This document shows positions 1 through 16,200 of a stretch of 64,000 nucleotides of DNA, in pieces. Made by a program: the position numbers and the translations under genes. Source of the DNA: Lepisosteus oculatus. Taxonomy: Eukaryota; Chordata; Actinopteri; Semionotiformes; Lepisosteidae. Under the pieces are notes generated by a model that did no database searches, was not told where the DNA came from, and was given only the letters and a program-made list of their open reading frames with translations. The DNA lies in contig NC_090704.1 in NCBI RefSeq assembly GCF_040954835.1, positions 15,216,001 to 15,280,000 of the forward strand. Direction: 5' to 3'. The stretch's first letter is position 1, and every line of letters begins with the position of its first letter.

Positions 1-714
<714 letters not shown>

Positions 715-2062
715 AGTAAAGGTTTATTCCATGCTAAAAAGAGAAGAAAGAAAACGCAACGTTTCAGCTGTGGAGCCTTCTTTGGGTGTAATCAGCCGAA
801 ACGCTTTTTTTTTTCTTTTCAACAAGAAACAAACCAGTGGTTCTCAAGCTTTTTGGACCAAGTACCACCTCTGGTCAAACCAAAGCATCCAAATACCACC
901 TACAAGTCATCTTCTCATAGGAACCACAGAAAAACTCAATGACCAGCATCAACACGTGCGCACACACTCACATGTTCATGGGTCACTTACATATAATAAA
1001 AGTAGCACTGAGCACTTACCATTTCAGTGAGATGGGTGAGCCTGTTTAGTCGAGCAAAGCAGATGTGAATTCATTGGTTGAGCCTTGATACAATTCACAA
1101 CTTTGACCGCAGAATCTAACAGATTTTAAATCCAAGGCCTGGCGGTGGATGCGGCAGTACGTCCACTTCATATTTGGAGCAACCTCTCTAATTAGTGCAA
1201 CTACACCCGCTGTTATCGCTCTAGCACCTTCTGTACAAACTACAATGCATTTTTTCCAGTCGATGCCATTCTCCTTGATAAATTCATTCAGAAGCTGAAA
1301 TATGTGCTCTCCTGTAGTTCTTGTTGGTAGCGGTTTACAGTTCAAAAACTCCTCTGGTGACATGCCCTCAAACTCCTATCTAACGTCAACAAGCAAATTA
1401 GCCAAATCAAAGGCATCTACAGACTCATCTAATTGCAGTGAAAAGCATCTGCACATCTTAATGCGCTCTATCAGCGTACTTTTGACATCATCCGTCATAT
1501 CAATAATTCTACGAGTGACTGTGTCATTCGAAAGGGGCAGCAGGTCGAGCTGTTTAGCAGCTTTTTCTCCACACATAATGCGTATCAGCTCTTTTGCCAA
1601 CGGTAAACAATGTTCTTCACAAATAGTGTGGAGTGTACCTGCTTTAGGAATCCACAAGCTTGCATTTTTCCCCAGTTCCGTTTCAGGAGTCTGTCTCGGA
1701 AGTTAAAAAGTTTTTATTTCCTGTGATTACAAGATGGACTGTTCCAAAATCACATACATTCTCCTACCTCCCTATTTGCTGGCGATAACTTTTTAAATAC
1801 AATTGGCCACTTACGTTTGTAGCATTCCTATACAATAGTATAGTATTACATAGTAGCTCTTGTGTCCACTCAAGTATTAGCGAGCTGTATTGTAGTACGT
1901 AGACTGTGTATTTGACACAAACTCATTTAATTAAAATAGAAAATATGAAAACCCATCCCAGTTTTTCAGTGCACACAACAAATTTCCAGGGTCATGTAGT
2001 ACGCATTCCATAGTTTGAGAACCACTTTGCAGCCTATGCATGCTGACGCAGCTACCCACCAG
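715..2062 (-). mobile_element. Penelope-like element tail pair, split by a hAT insertion
   Basis: Positions 715-790, read on the minus strand, match the tail repeat seen elsewhere in the window: a core with GGCTCCACAGCTGAAACG followed by TTTAGCATGGAATAAACC. A degraded opposite-orientation copy begins near 793 (CAGCCGAAACG) and is cut at about 834. The tail resumes at 2028 with GCAGCCTATGCATGCTGACG and ends at GCTACCCACC (2062). The two oppositely oriented tail pieces are the arrangement seen at 12.1 and 40.5 kb. The DNA in between is a hAT element. Confidence 0.6.
835..2027 (-). mobile_element. hAT-type DNA transposon remnant (ZBED5/SCAND3-like transposase)
   Basis: The left end CAGTGGTTCTCAAG (835) and the right end TTGAGAACCACTT (to 2027) are near-perfect terminal inverted repeats of hAT type. 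Between them the minus strand carries two transposase fragments. The one at 1657-1376 contains KSTLIERIKMCRCFSLQLDE; the one at 1363-1046 contains IVVCTEGARA and YCRIHRQAL. Both are characteristic of the ZBED5/SCAND3-like (DUF4371) branch. The fragments are in different registers and both ends of the protein are missing, so this is an inactive relic. I see no matching 8-bp target duplication, probably because the flanks have decayed. Confidence 0.75.
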
Positions 2063-5306
<3,244 letters not shown>

Positions 5307-6315
5307 ACCATTCTAGATCATTCCAGTACACTGGCCTAGGAAGATGATCCTGCTGCATCATGCTCCCTAACTGCCCCACACCTGGTGGAATTCTGCTCAT
5401 TTAGTTTTCAGCCCAGCTCTTGACAGAAGTGGGCATGGTGTCTGACATCACCACCAAATCTAATACAAGCAGATGGTCACATCTGCCACATCTTTGAAAA
5501 CAAGTAGTAATATTCTGAATAATGGTAGCTCAGTATGTTCGCACATATCGACCAGTGACTAATTTTGGGACAGGTTTTTGTTATGTGCCACCATTTAAAT
5601 GCAGAGCTTGACATTCTTTATTCTCCAAACTTTTGGAAAATAATGGTCCACTTATTAATACTGATATTTGTCCAGGAAAACATCTTAGTAAAACCCGATG
5701 TTGGAACACCGTTTGAATTTTTAGTTTCATAGGTGGTTTCACTGAAACCTTGAAGGAACCATTTCAAAGACAAACTGTTTCTATATCCTTTAATCCATAG
5801 CTCAGAATTAGTGTCAAGAATGAATCTGGATTTTCTCTTGAGCTCAAGTGTCATTGTAACACTGATCAAAGGAAATATATTTTTCTACATTTTGTGAAAC
5901 AAAGCTGTGAAATATGCCTTTTGAGGCTCCATTACCTTCACTACACAACTACAGTACCTGCAAGTAGTGGCACCAGCCATCTTAGTCTGCATTGCTGGAA
6001 TTGTTCTTTGTCGTTTTATAATTCTCTGCAACCATCACTTTTGCTGTTGGTAGGATTTTTTCTATAACAATATTTACTTAAAACTGTCTCAAATTTTGCC
6101 AGCATGCACTGAGCATGATTTTTCATTTTTAAATCTCTCGGTCCATATACATGTTATATTGTAGATAATTCTTTGAAGCACTAAAAATCTTTCACCAGGA
6201 TGGCCTTGGTGCACAGCCTACAGTATGTGGTTGTTTTTTGTAATTTCATTGTAGCAAGTCTGTTAACCTTTCAACTGGTCCTTTTTATTAATAAATACCA
6301 AGCTGCAGTTTATGA
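5307..6315 (+). other. aldh9a1: ALDH9A1 3'UTR
   Basis: Non-coding DNA follows the TAG stop. The first convincing AATAAA in the sense direction is at 6290-6295, predicting cleavage near 6310-6320 and a 3'UTR of about 1 kb. The end is inferred; later polyadenylation cannot be excluded. Confidence 0.5.
6290..6295 (+). terminator. aldh9a1: Likely ALDH9A1 polyadenylation signal AATAAA
   Basis: AATAAA in sense orientation about 985 bases after the stop codon. It is assigned by position and motif only. Confidence 0.45.
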
Positions 6316-7842
6316 ATTGTGTATCTACACTTTTTGTTGAATCCTCTGTGATTAGTGTTTCCACATGGTGATGGCATTTATTGACCCACACTACTAGTAA
6401 CAGTTTGACACCAAGATTTCCAGATCTTACCATGAAACAATACAGTAATGACATAACTTAAAAAATCTATAAATAACAGCACAAGTTTATTAAAAGGCCC
6501 AAATCGTACAAATTCTGACTTATAACAAAAAGTGCTTTTAAAATTAACAATATTTGTTTCTCACTAAGCTTGTTTTATCAGAAATGCAGTAAATATTGTA
6601 TTTGTACATTAAAGAAACTACATTTTTACAGAAAATGTGGAAGAATTAGAAAAATATCTCATTGGGAAACCTTTTAAAAAATTCAAAGAATATTTCTTCC
6701 ACACAGCACCCTGCACATATTTAAAGTGCAGTTAACATTGGTATTGCAGTTGAGGTAGCATTGATCTGCTTTTCAAAGGCACAATTTCATCCAGAAATTG
6801 GTATTGATTGTCACATGTGCTCTATACCATTACACCTCTCAACAAAGTGCGTACTCAACAAAATATGAACTCCTCAGTGTTTAATCTTATTCAGTGTTGT
6901 ATTTAAGGTCTGCTGAATCCTTTTGGAGACAGTGTTCTAAGGAATCTGTCGTGTAATGTCTTTAGGTTAACACAAACACTTAAAATCTTCACAAGTTTCT
7001 GTTGACAAGAATAATTCATTAATTTTCTTGAACACATTACACACTACATGTAAGGCTCACTGGCCTGGAATAATTTATAATTGAAAATTAATTGAACAAC
7101 TATGACCCTTCTGTTTAATAGTTTCTGTTCTTGCACACTTGGTGCTCTAAGTATAATTTTCACTGTTCATTAGTACCCTAGAGCATCCTGAGTTTTTACT
7201 TCTTATTGTTGTTTGTTTTAGTGTAAATATAATAGTTTTAATATTATTGTTGTTATTTGGCTCCATAAATGAAACTTGCCTTCTTGTCTTAAAGGTATGC
7301 ATAAAAATACTTTAAAAGGTTCTTCATTAAAACTCTGTAGAAATATTTCTTATATTATGATTCATTTTTGGCAAAAAACAATTGTTGAGCTACCCAAATA
7401 AGTACAAGTAGTGGATTGCTTTGTCACAGATACTGGCTTCACTACAGCCAACATAAAAAAATAGCATTCATGTTGACCTGCAAAAATAGATGTGCAGCAA
7501 CAGAAATGTAGCAATATGGCTTTTCATCTCCAAGGCTTAGGGCTCATAACCAAGGCCTGACAGAGCTCCGTCTTGGCAGCGGCTGTGTTTCCAGGACAGC
7601 GATCATCTCCACAGCAGGTTCTGCGAAACACGGAAGCAATTTTGATGCTTTTGATGTCTTGATGCTTCGTTGAAAACTCATATATTGGTTTACTCCCGCT
7701 CTCAAGTAAATACCTGAATATGCTGCAGTGTAATTAAAACAAATTATCGTCTCTTTTATTCTTGTAACTCTGTAAACATTTGTAATTTTAGTTGGGGGGA
7801 AAAAATGTCTTTACGGAGTTGCAAGTTTAAGTGAATTAAGGT
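6316..7842. other. Intergenic AT-rich DNA, nothing recognised
   Basis: AT-rich sequence between the ALDH9A1 3' end and the next repeat. I see no exon-like stretch with splice sites and no recognisable transposon. Confidence 0.4.
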
Positions 7843-7962
7843 GTGACTCGCACCTGAGGAAGGCTCGGCAGCCGAAATGTTGTGTTTTCTTCTTTTTCTA
7901 GCATGGAATAAACCTTTAGTTGATCCTTGCAGCCTACGCATGCTGATGCAGCTACCCACCTG
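7843..7962 (+). mobile_element. Penelope-like element tail, best-preserved copy
   Basis: This is a forward copy of the tail repeat. It holds the hammerhead-like core (7850-7885), a pyrimidine run, CTAGCATGGAATAAACC (contains AATAAA) and the terminal block CAGCCTACGCATGCTGATGC to GCTACCCACC. Other copies lie at about 715, 12060, 23162, 40483, 45238 and 62830. The link to Penelope-like retroelements is made by the copy next to a GIY-YIG open frame at 62.3-62.9 kb. The tail alone is non-coding. Confidence 0.6.
7850..7885 (+). ncRNA. Hammerhead-ribozyme-like motif
   Basis: The sequence can be read as stem I GCAC (7850-7853) / GTGT (7882-7885), core CTGAGGA (7854-7860, matching CUGANGA), one bulged A (7861), stem II GGCT (7862-7865) / AGCC (7870-7873) with loop CGGC, and core GAAA (7874-7877). 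A very short stem III segment ATGT (7877-7880) and T7881 at the expected cleavage position complete it. Hammerheads with minimal stem III that act as dimers are known from Penelope-like elements. The bulged A at the base of stem II departs from the consensus, so activity is uncertain. Confidence 0.5.
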
Positions 7963-8324
7963 AACTTAATTTTACATGACTAAAAATGCATTTCATATAT
8001 TTTCTCATATCATTAGGATGGTAAATTAGTACCCATAAACCTTCGAGAACTGAAATGTATACTTTTCTCTGAGCCGACAGGCTTTGGAAAGTTACCTGTT
8101 GAAGTGTTTTTATTTTCACCAGGCAACTGCGGTCCGTGTTCATGCCAGCTGCCTTCCCTAATGAGGCGGCAGATGCTGGAGAAAAACGAGGCACAGGCTC
8201 GGCTGACACAGTGGACGCAATTCCAGCTCTCTGTAAAATAATCGGCTTAATGGAGATACATGGCAAAAAATGTATTTTACTACAACTTAACCCCACCACA
8301 CAGAAATAAGATGGAACAAATTAT

Positions 8325-8893
8325 GCCCAGTGTTGTATTGCAACTCACAAATGGGAACCCACTGAAGCAGGTGTGAGCCTGGTCAGTACCTGGATGGGAG
8401 ACAACCTGGGAAAAACTAAGGTTGCTGCTGGAAGAGGTGTTAGTGGGGCCAGCAGGGGGCGCTCACCCTGCGGTCTGTGTGGGTCCTAATGCCCCAGAAC
8501 AGTGACAAGGACACTACACTGTAAAAAGGTGCCATCCTTTGGATGAGATGTAAAACTGAGATCCTGGCTCTCTGTGGTCATTAAAAATCCCGGGGTGTTT
8601 CCTGAAAATAGGGGTGTTACCCTAGTCTCCTGGCCAAATTTCCCATTGGCCCTTACCAATCATGTCCTCCTAATAATCCCCATCTATGAACTGGGTTCAT
8701 CGCTCTGTTCTCCTCCCCACTGAGAGCTGATGTGTGTTGAGTGTTCTGGTGTACTTTGCCTGCCGTCGCATCATCCAGGTGGGGCTGCAAATTGCTGGTG
8801 GTGGAGGGGTGTCCCCATTACCTGTAAAGCGCTTCGAGTGGAGTGTCCAGAAAAGCGCTATATAAGTGTAAGTAATTATTATTATCATTATCA
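8325..8893 (+). repeat. 5S-rRNA-derived SINE with L2-type tail
   Basis: The head contains GCCTGGTCAGTACCTGGATG then GGAGACAACCTGGGAA, which matches the internal promoter half of 5S rRNA. The body continues through GGGGCCAGCAGGGGGCGCTC. The 3' part, GTAAAGCGCTTCGAGTGGAG then AAAGCGCTATATAAGTG, ends in ATT repeats. This structure is a SINE3-like 5S-derived SINE that shares its 3' end with L2-group LINEs. Related copies are at 39322-39895 and 41590-42180 (both minus), with fragments at 27625-27800 and 51077-51262. Confidence 0.8.
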
Positions 8894-9506
8894 AATTATT
8901 ATAGAATGCACATCAGTTTATATACAAGTATTTGGAACTAACTGAACAAAACTGAAACAAAACGATGTTAACAATAAACTGTATTTATCCATGTGGTGTC
9001 CCCTAGGCAAACTGTTGTTCTTCGCAATCCCTGGCAAAGCAAACCGTGATGACTAACGCGCCCTCAACACGGAAAGAAAGTGGTTTTTCATTTTGACGGA
9101 GTTAAACGAAACAGGCGGCAGCTCTTTCTATGGCTGTAAATTAGAAAGAAAACAAATCTACATCTAATTCCAAATATTAATTTTCAATGTAACAAATATA
9201 TACGTTTTAAAAAATACGTTGTATTACCTATTAGATCTGATTGCTTGGTTTTATTTTTAAAACTGTACTGGAATGTTGTACAAATGTTGATACTTTGTGC
9301 AGATATGTTGTGAGGTGGTACTGAATTAGTCATCAGTATTAACAGATGATATGATATTCTGGAATCTCTGCAGCGTTATTATCTTTCTTGGCTAACTCTT
9401 TCATCCAAACAATTATTATTACGCTTGTACCCATTTATACAGCTGGGGATTTTGCTGAATCAAGCCCCTTATCCACACCGTTAAAATTGTTTCATTTGCC
9501 GAAGGG
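8894..9506. other. Intergenic DNA, nothing recognised
   Basis: No exon, RNA gene or named repeat was identified. Confidence 0.35.
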
Positions 9507-9857
9507 TTACACAGTATGTGCGCCGAACACGGATGCAAGCAGAGCCGATAACTCACCCCTCTCTGTGCGCTCTGGGAACCGCTGCGAGGAAATGTCAGGC
9601 GGCTCGAAGTGCTCGGTCAGTTTCTCTATCGCATCCTTAAAAGACGGTCCTGCTTCCAGAGTCGAAAAAACGCGCTGGCCCTCAAGACCCAGGCAGTTCA
9701 GTAGGATTTCTCTCTTTATGTTATCGGGCTGGTCCATCAGTCCCGTGGCATCTATGTAAGCGATAAGTCTGTCAGACCACTGTGACCAAGGCTCCACAGG
9801 TTCTCCCGGCTCCGTCAGAAACAGTCCCGGTGGCAAAATGGGATTACCTTCCGCCAT
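9507..9857 (-). mobile_element. Gypsy-type gag fragment (fossil)
   Basis: About 117 residues on the minus strand resemble the N-terminal part of a fish gypsy-group gag: PWSQWSDRLIAYIDATGL, KREILLNCLGLEGQRVFSTL and FKDAIEKLTEHFEPP. No polymerase region or paired long terminal repeats are recognisable nearby, so this is a fragment of a degraded LTR-class element. Age cannot be judged from one piece. Confidence 0.6.
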
Positions 9858-12059
9858 TTAATCTTCCTTAAATTATTTTAGCTTTTGCTAAAAGTTAGTC
9901 TGATCGCAGCACCGGATCCGCGTCTCAGATATACGCGACGAAGAAACGTGCGCCTCGAAGCAATGTACTGTGTTTCTTGCTGTCTCCTCTCACTATTTTG
10001 CCCCCCCCTTCTGCAAGACGTAGAAAGCACAGCCAGAGCTGTGTGTACAGCGTGTGATAATACCTCACAAATGTGTGTGCATTTAAATTAAGCAAGGGAG
10101 ATCATTCATAAAGGCCGTCTACAGCTACAGCTCTCTTATATTAAATACGTATATAGATATGCTGTAAGGAATTACCGGTAGCCTTGTGTATATGCACTGT
10201 ATAGTTAGCGTATGTGAAAATTCAGTAAGTATGTTAAAGATATTAATATATTAAGAGGATTTTAGGAATACTAAATGAATTCATTGTGTAAATTAAAAAA
10301 AAAACGACTCAAACTTTATTACAATTAAAATGTTTACAAACGGCACACACGGTTGGCCTTTCCACCTTCACAGTCACAGCTACTCTCACCACAGCGCCTC
10401 GATGAGCGCTCTCGGGTCAGCTCTGCGTGATGGCTCCGCTGGAATCTGAGTTCCGATGCTGGCTAGATTGTGATGGTGGGAGGGGAGAAATAAGGTGTCA
10501 GACGGGTGTCATGGGGGAGGTGGGGCTTGTCTGAACTCTGAATTCGCCACAATTCATTGAGATATCTCTGCCTCGCTTCAAAGGAGGTGATGGGTGTGAC
10601 AATATTTGTTAGTCGCGCTAGGTTTGATTCCACAGTGGATATGTAGATTTTCATTCTCAGGACAGTGAAGAATACATACATATCTGTAATTACTCTTTAT
10701 TAAAAACTATTGATTCCCCCAATTGTCCTATATTAGGAGGTAATAGTTATAGAGTGCTACAATGTTCATTTTTTCTTTGTTTAAAGGTTTTCTGCGTTTA
10801 GCCTACTCATCTTCCCTTAGTCTCTGGGTGGAGCAGGACTGAAGAAGACAGAGACCATGTGACTAAATTGTATCATGGCTGAGATCAGAGCGAGTTCTGG
10901 AATCAAAGGCACCTTGGGTTTGTGGATCTAATGAGATTAGAGTTTATGACTCTTTCTATTTGTACTTCAGTAATAGGTTTTCTTTTATTACCTAGAGAGT
11001 TCAGTAATGAGTACTAGATTGAGCTCCAAAGTATTCAGTAAACCAGAAAGTACTGTACATTCATTTCAGGTTTATTTAATTAAAGCTTTGTTTCAGCTAT
11101 ATAAAGGGAAATGTGTGCTGAATGGTTTGATAATGTAAAATTTCACTCAACCCATTTGAACAGCAATGTGTTGTCATTTCCTGTTGCAGTGGTGAGGTTC
11201 CCAATTTTACTTGGCTTACCTTACACCACTGCATAGAAGAATCTTGAAGTGAGCAATTTGCTCAGAAAATAATGTCGGACCTTGACCAGGGACCATTAAG
11301 AACATAAGGACCACCTGAGAGTTTGCCCAGCCATTACCACCCTCCATGGGCCCCCAAACTGGAAAATGTTTTTGCCCCCCTTTGCCCCATAAACTAGCAT
11401 ATTACCCACCCTGCTGACAAAACATGGCACTAGCATGGACGTTTTCTTACTCTTGGAAAACGATGTTGTCCAAGATGTTTTTTGCAAATTAAATGTAAAC
11501 ACAGACTGTTATTTTATCATGGTATGTCTTATAACTCATGGTGGCCCATAATTATCCATATAATTCATTTTAAACGATGGCAGCCCACGATGATCACAAT
11601 GTAGATCTGCAGAGCAGCCATGTATGTCAAAGGCTCACTCTTGCTCTATTTCCAAATGTGTAGGTGTTACTCCCTCCTAGACTACCTCTTCAATGCAGAG
11701 TTAGAAAGTGCAACTGAACACTCACAAAAAGTAGACTAAGGAAAAACCACAGGGATTAACAATGAAACATACAATGTTTTATTTGCATTTTAAATAGCTG
11801 CATTTTTACTGATGTAGAAAACATTCATTTAGTATTAAAAATTGAAATTGCACAACAGCAGCAATCTTTTAGACATTCTTTTAGTAAAAATGAATCGACA
11901 AGGGACATGGCTGTGTTTTCTTACTTAGAATGTTAATACTTTACATGTAACAGAATAATTTCCATAATTTCTCAATGGTGAACTGAGTATTTACCATTTT
12001 AGAAAATAAAAGTGCAAAAATGTTAGCATATAACCATATGCATGACAATTCAAGTAGGT
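9858..12059. other. Intergenic DNA, no supported gene
   Basis: No gene with splice support is visible. A minus-strand open frame of 72 codons at 10463-10681 contains SFEARQRYLNELWRIQ, but it has no convincing context. A purine/pyrimidine-mixed segment at 10330-10480 is richer in G+C than its surroundings. Confidence 0.35.
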
Positions 12060-12252
12060 AGCTGACTGCAAAGGAACAAGTAAAGGTTAATTCATGCTGA
12101 AAAGAGAAGAAAAGAAACATAACGTTTCAGCTGTGGAGCCCGAAGACATTCTTTTGAATGTCACACCTGAAGAAGGCTCCACAGCTGAAACGTGTTTCTT
12201 TTCTTCTCTATTCAGCATAGAATAAACCTTTACTTGTTCACCTGCATAACAA
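12060..12252. mobile_element. Inverted pair of Penelope-like tails
   Basis: A reversed tail (12072-12145: CAAGTAAAGG, CATGCTGAAAAGAGAAG, then AACGTTTCAGCTGTGGAGCC) is followed after a short spacer by a forward tail (12165-12240: CACACCTGAAGAAGGCTCCA, CAGCTGAAACG, CAGCATAGAATAAACC, TTTACTTGTT). The two arms are complementary over most of their length. The forward arm keeps the hammerhead-like core CTGAAGA and GAAA. Confidence 0.6.
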
Positions 12253-13282
12253 CGTAGACTATATCTGATAATGCCACAGTGAAACCATTATAGTGCATGA
12301 TACAGAACAACATCTCCTGTTTTCATGACACATTCAGTTTGTCTCATTAGAACAATGTCAAAATATATGAACTCTAGCAGAGCCCACAGTGCTTTTCAAA
12401 GTTCTAAATTATTGCACAACTTAACAAATCATTTTTAAATCTAAAATACTTTAACAGGGGTAGGTTTAAAACTCTAAATCAAACATTTGGAAGCTTTTGA
12501 TAGACTGCAAAAAGAAAGGTTGGTCATGCCTGTCTCATATGGCAAGCATTTTATGTTTTATATTTTGTTTGTAGTTTAAAATGCTTAAATTGGGGGCAAA
12601 GGCATATTTAATTTAATTACATAAGCTAGTCATAAGCTCCCACTGCAAATAAAAGGAATTATTTGAGATACTGACTTGATTGAATTGTTTTGCACTTTAT
12701 TTTTGGATAATTTTAATATCAGGATAATTTATTTTATTTACACAATAGCATTATATCCTTCAGAAGAAACAGGAGAGTATTGTTATTAATAACAATAAAG
12801 TGCAATGTACACTATAATTATTTTTTCAGTTTCTCTGTGTATTTTGTACAAACTCTCCAAAATAAATATTCTTGAGAAATACTGTAAACGCCAGTTCCCT
12901 GGGTGTCTTAATCAGTTCAGCTTATCGTTCCCTGTAACTGACCTTATAAACCTTATTTCTGAATCTGTGCATTTTCTAATAAGAAAGATAAAGATTTTGG
13001 ATCCTGAGCTTGTTATGGCTGACACAAATAGATACACATAAAATTGGTTTAAAAACATATATGATAAGATATCATTTTATGATATCAAGTTATAATCAAA
13101 ATCATTTTCTGCAGGGGGTGTGTAAGGAGTGTTAAGTGAACAGTAGTTGAAATCCTTCAATAATTTTGGAAAGCAGGCTCAGTCATCAGGATTTTCTGGA
13201 AAGCAGCATAAAATGTAGCACCGAATTAAAATATATACAACTGAAGTATAAAAAAATAAATATAAACAATCTAGTGTGTTGT
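12253..13282 (-). other. Probable 3'UTR of the 89-residue gene, otherwise nothing
   Basis: AT-rich DNA downstream of the minus-strand stop at 13283. Sense-strand AATAAA signals occur near 12727-12740 (TTTATTTTATTT on +). No other feature was recognised. Confidence 0.3.
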
Positions 13283-16200
13283 TCACAAATCAAACCAAGG
13301 ACGAACAGAGCTCTGGAATTGTACCGGCTCAGTCTCTTGAACGGGAGTTGAAAAATCCTCAGTTTCTATAAAAAGAAAGAGATTAACAACATAAGATTCT
13401 CTTTTTTTTTACACAGCAATAGATTTTCTAGATCACCAGCTGTTGAATGCGTAGTTAAAACAGAGTTAAGTCATATCTAGAATTCACGCACTGGCGACTG
13501 AGTGCCTCTTACAGGGGACTGTAAGGATGTTATTTTCTATTAACCCTGCACAGGGCCTGTTTCTAGCAGCTAGTGGATTTTATTAGGAAACAAGCAACTA
13601 ACGTATCAGGACCTGTAAAAATGTTTCAGTGCTCAGCTGAAGAATCCAGCTGTCGCCAGGGAAGCATGTGGTAACAAAACTTCTAGATTTACCATGTATG
13701 TTAATAATATCGTATCATAGAAAAGCCTATCAGCCCAGAAGAAAAATAATGAGGCTTCATTGCAAGATTGCTTGAGACTTCAGAAGTCAAAGACTGAGAA
13801 TACCATAGATCCCTGGATCAGAACATGAAACACAGTGATGTGTCATTACCAGCTGTTTCAGTCTGGTTTCTGCGTGTGAAGAAACGACATTTAAGCTTCT
13901 CGTAGATCCCAGAGAAACAGGACATACATCTTGCGCGAGTTCCAGAGCTTGATTGCAGCTGCTCTGTTAAAGAAAACTCTTTGGTTAAAGATCATATACA
14001 CTGCACTGCGTAGAAATTATATATATTTATAAATGAAAACTCCAGTGAAAATTTTACTTGAAAAACCACCACAGTATATACAATAATACACAATCATGTT
14101 TTAATTTACTCTGCATAAACCATCTTATATAAAGACACTGCAGCAGCATAGTAAATAGCTGGCTACTATAATAACCTGTAGGAGCATTTTCTTAACACCT
14201 CTAGAGGGAAAACAGCTTTAATTTTTTTACTTAAATGCGTTGTTTTTTTTAATATCGTGTCATTTCTCAAAACGCAACAAATCGAAACAGGATGACATAA
14301 AACAAGAAAGTTCTCTATTTTTTAAGGACATTCTTTAGATTGCTTTAAACATAGCTTCTCTCCATTCCAGCTGCATTTAGGCTTTTATCGGGAATACAAT
14401 TCTAGTGATTATGGTTTCTCGCCTAATCTGAAACTTAAAAATCTAATATGAACACGAGCTAAAGTATTAGTAGTTAATACCGTCCCATTTAAAAAAATCT
14501 GAAACCGCTTCTCGTTCCTATAAAACATAACGACCTGAAATGTTTCATTTTGTACATTTTGCAAACAAGCTGTGTATTGGACAGCACTGTTTTGACAAAC
14601 AAGGTAATGGCTATTGAAAACAAGGAAGAGTAAACAACTGCAATTCCAATTTGAAATGTTTCGATTGATTCCGTCGCACATAGCCACCTTAACCCTTTAA
14701 TGGGCAAGTACCAAAAAACTTAACTGAAAAATGTTTAATTGTTTTTTTTCTAGTGCATTTTGTCTCAAATAACACAATTACATAAGTTTTTTCAAAACTG
14801 TGTGTTTATTTTCCATTTTACAAACTGTATCCCACAGGATACGGTGCCCATTTGGGGTATACAGCCGAACTGTTTTTGGCAACTGCTCACATGGTCAAAA
14901 GAACCATAAAACCATTAAAACTCACTCCTTTTTCTGTTTCATTAAAAAATATAAAATCTTACCAAACATACAATACACCCTTGTCCCTACTGGCTAACAC
15001 AGAGTTAAGTCATATCTAGAATTCACGCAGTTGCGACTGAGTGCCTCTTACAGGGGACTTTTAACTGGTGTTAAAACTTAAAACTTACAAGTTACTCTAG
15101 TGTTAAAAATTAAAAATCATACAAAAACCCCAATTCATTTGGGCCCAAAATTGCAAAAGTTCATTGTTTGTTTAATACCGGTACTATGGACCTCCCAGAT
15201 TCTCTGAGAGATCTGACGTCACGATTCTGGGCGGTCTCGAGTCCACGTACAATTACCATGATAGCTGCTGAATTTAACTCTGGTTTACAAACCATTCTCT
15301 TGACCTGATAATGACCCTTTTCGATCTTGCGTTTGAAGCCTACAATGGATGTTGTGAGCTTTCAGAAAAATTAAGGTAATTCGACATTTGTAGACAATCT
15401 GTGTAAATATAAACCACATATTTTTTTTGTATTCTAATAACAATATAGATACTGTAGCAATTGCTTGGAATTTCTCTTTAAATTGGAATATCAATTGTTT
15501 AGAATTGTTTCTCTTTAATAAATTACAATACAAAATGAAACATGCATAGCAAAAACACATCTTTACAAAACACTGGGATTTCAGAATGGAAAATCATTTC
15601 ATCCTTTTACATACAAAATAAAGAACAAGGATTAACATCAGTTAGATGGTGTGTATTGCCATGTCCCTTGTGGTAGGGTTAGGCTGCAGACCTGTTCAGC
15701 AAAAGGTGTGAGGTTTACAGAAGGAACCGAAATATCAGACTCATTCACTTAACTGCGTAAACCAGAACAATCTGTCAAATCATACTTATGAACTTAGGTA
15801 CAGTGGTAAGAAAAAATCATCTTTTTTATCTAGCAGTTATTTATATTCTTATCCCTGCAGTAATTGCTACTAAAATGTGATCAGATCTTCATCCCTGTCA
15901 TAATAATAGATAAACTTAATGTGATTAAACAAATAACACACAAACAATTGTTTCACCAATAACTGTCAATGGTAGAGAAAGTATATGAACCTTTAGATTT
16001 AGTAACTGCTGGATCCTAACATAACAATATAACATTTCCTTTAGCTGACCGGCACTGCACTTTTGGTTTGGTATTTTGGTGGCAAAGCAGCCACAACCCA
16101 TGATGTTCCCTCTACCATGCTTTATGGCTGAGATGAGGTTTTTGTATTAGTATGCAGAGTTCTTTTCCCTCCAACCACAATATTGCATATTTATTCCACT

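Noticed and set aside
8340-8430. 5S rRNA gene
   Set aside because: Only the promoter-containing half resembles 5S rRNA and it continues into a SINE body with an L2-type tail.
10463-10681. 72-codon minus-strand open frame with SFEARQRYLNELWRIQ
   Set aside because: Protein-like in places, but no family, no clear splice partners and only one exon. Not enough to call a gene.
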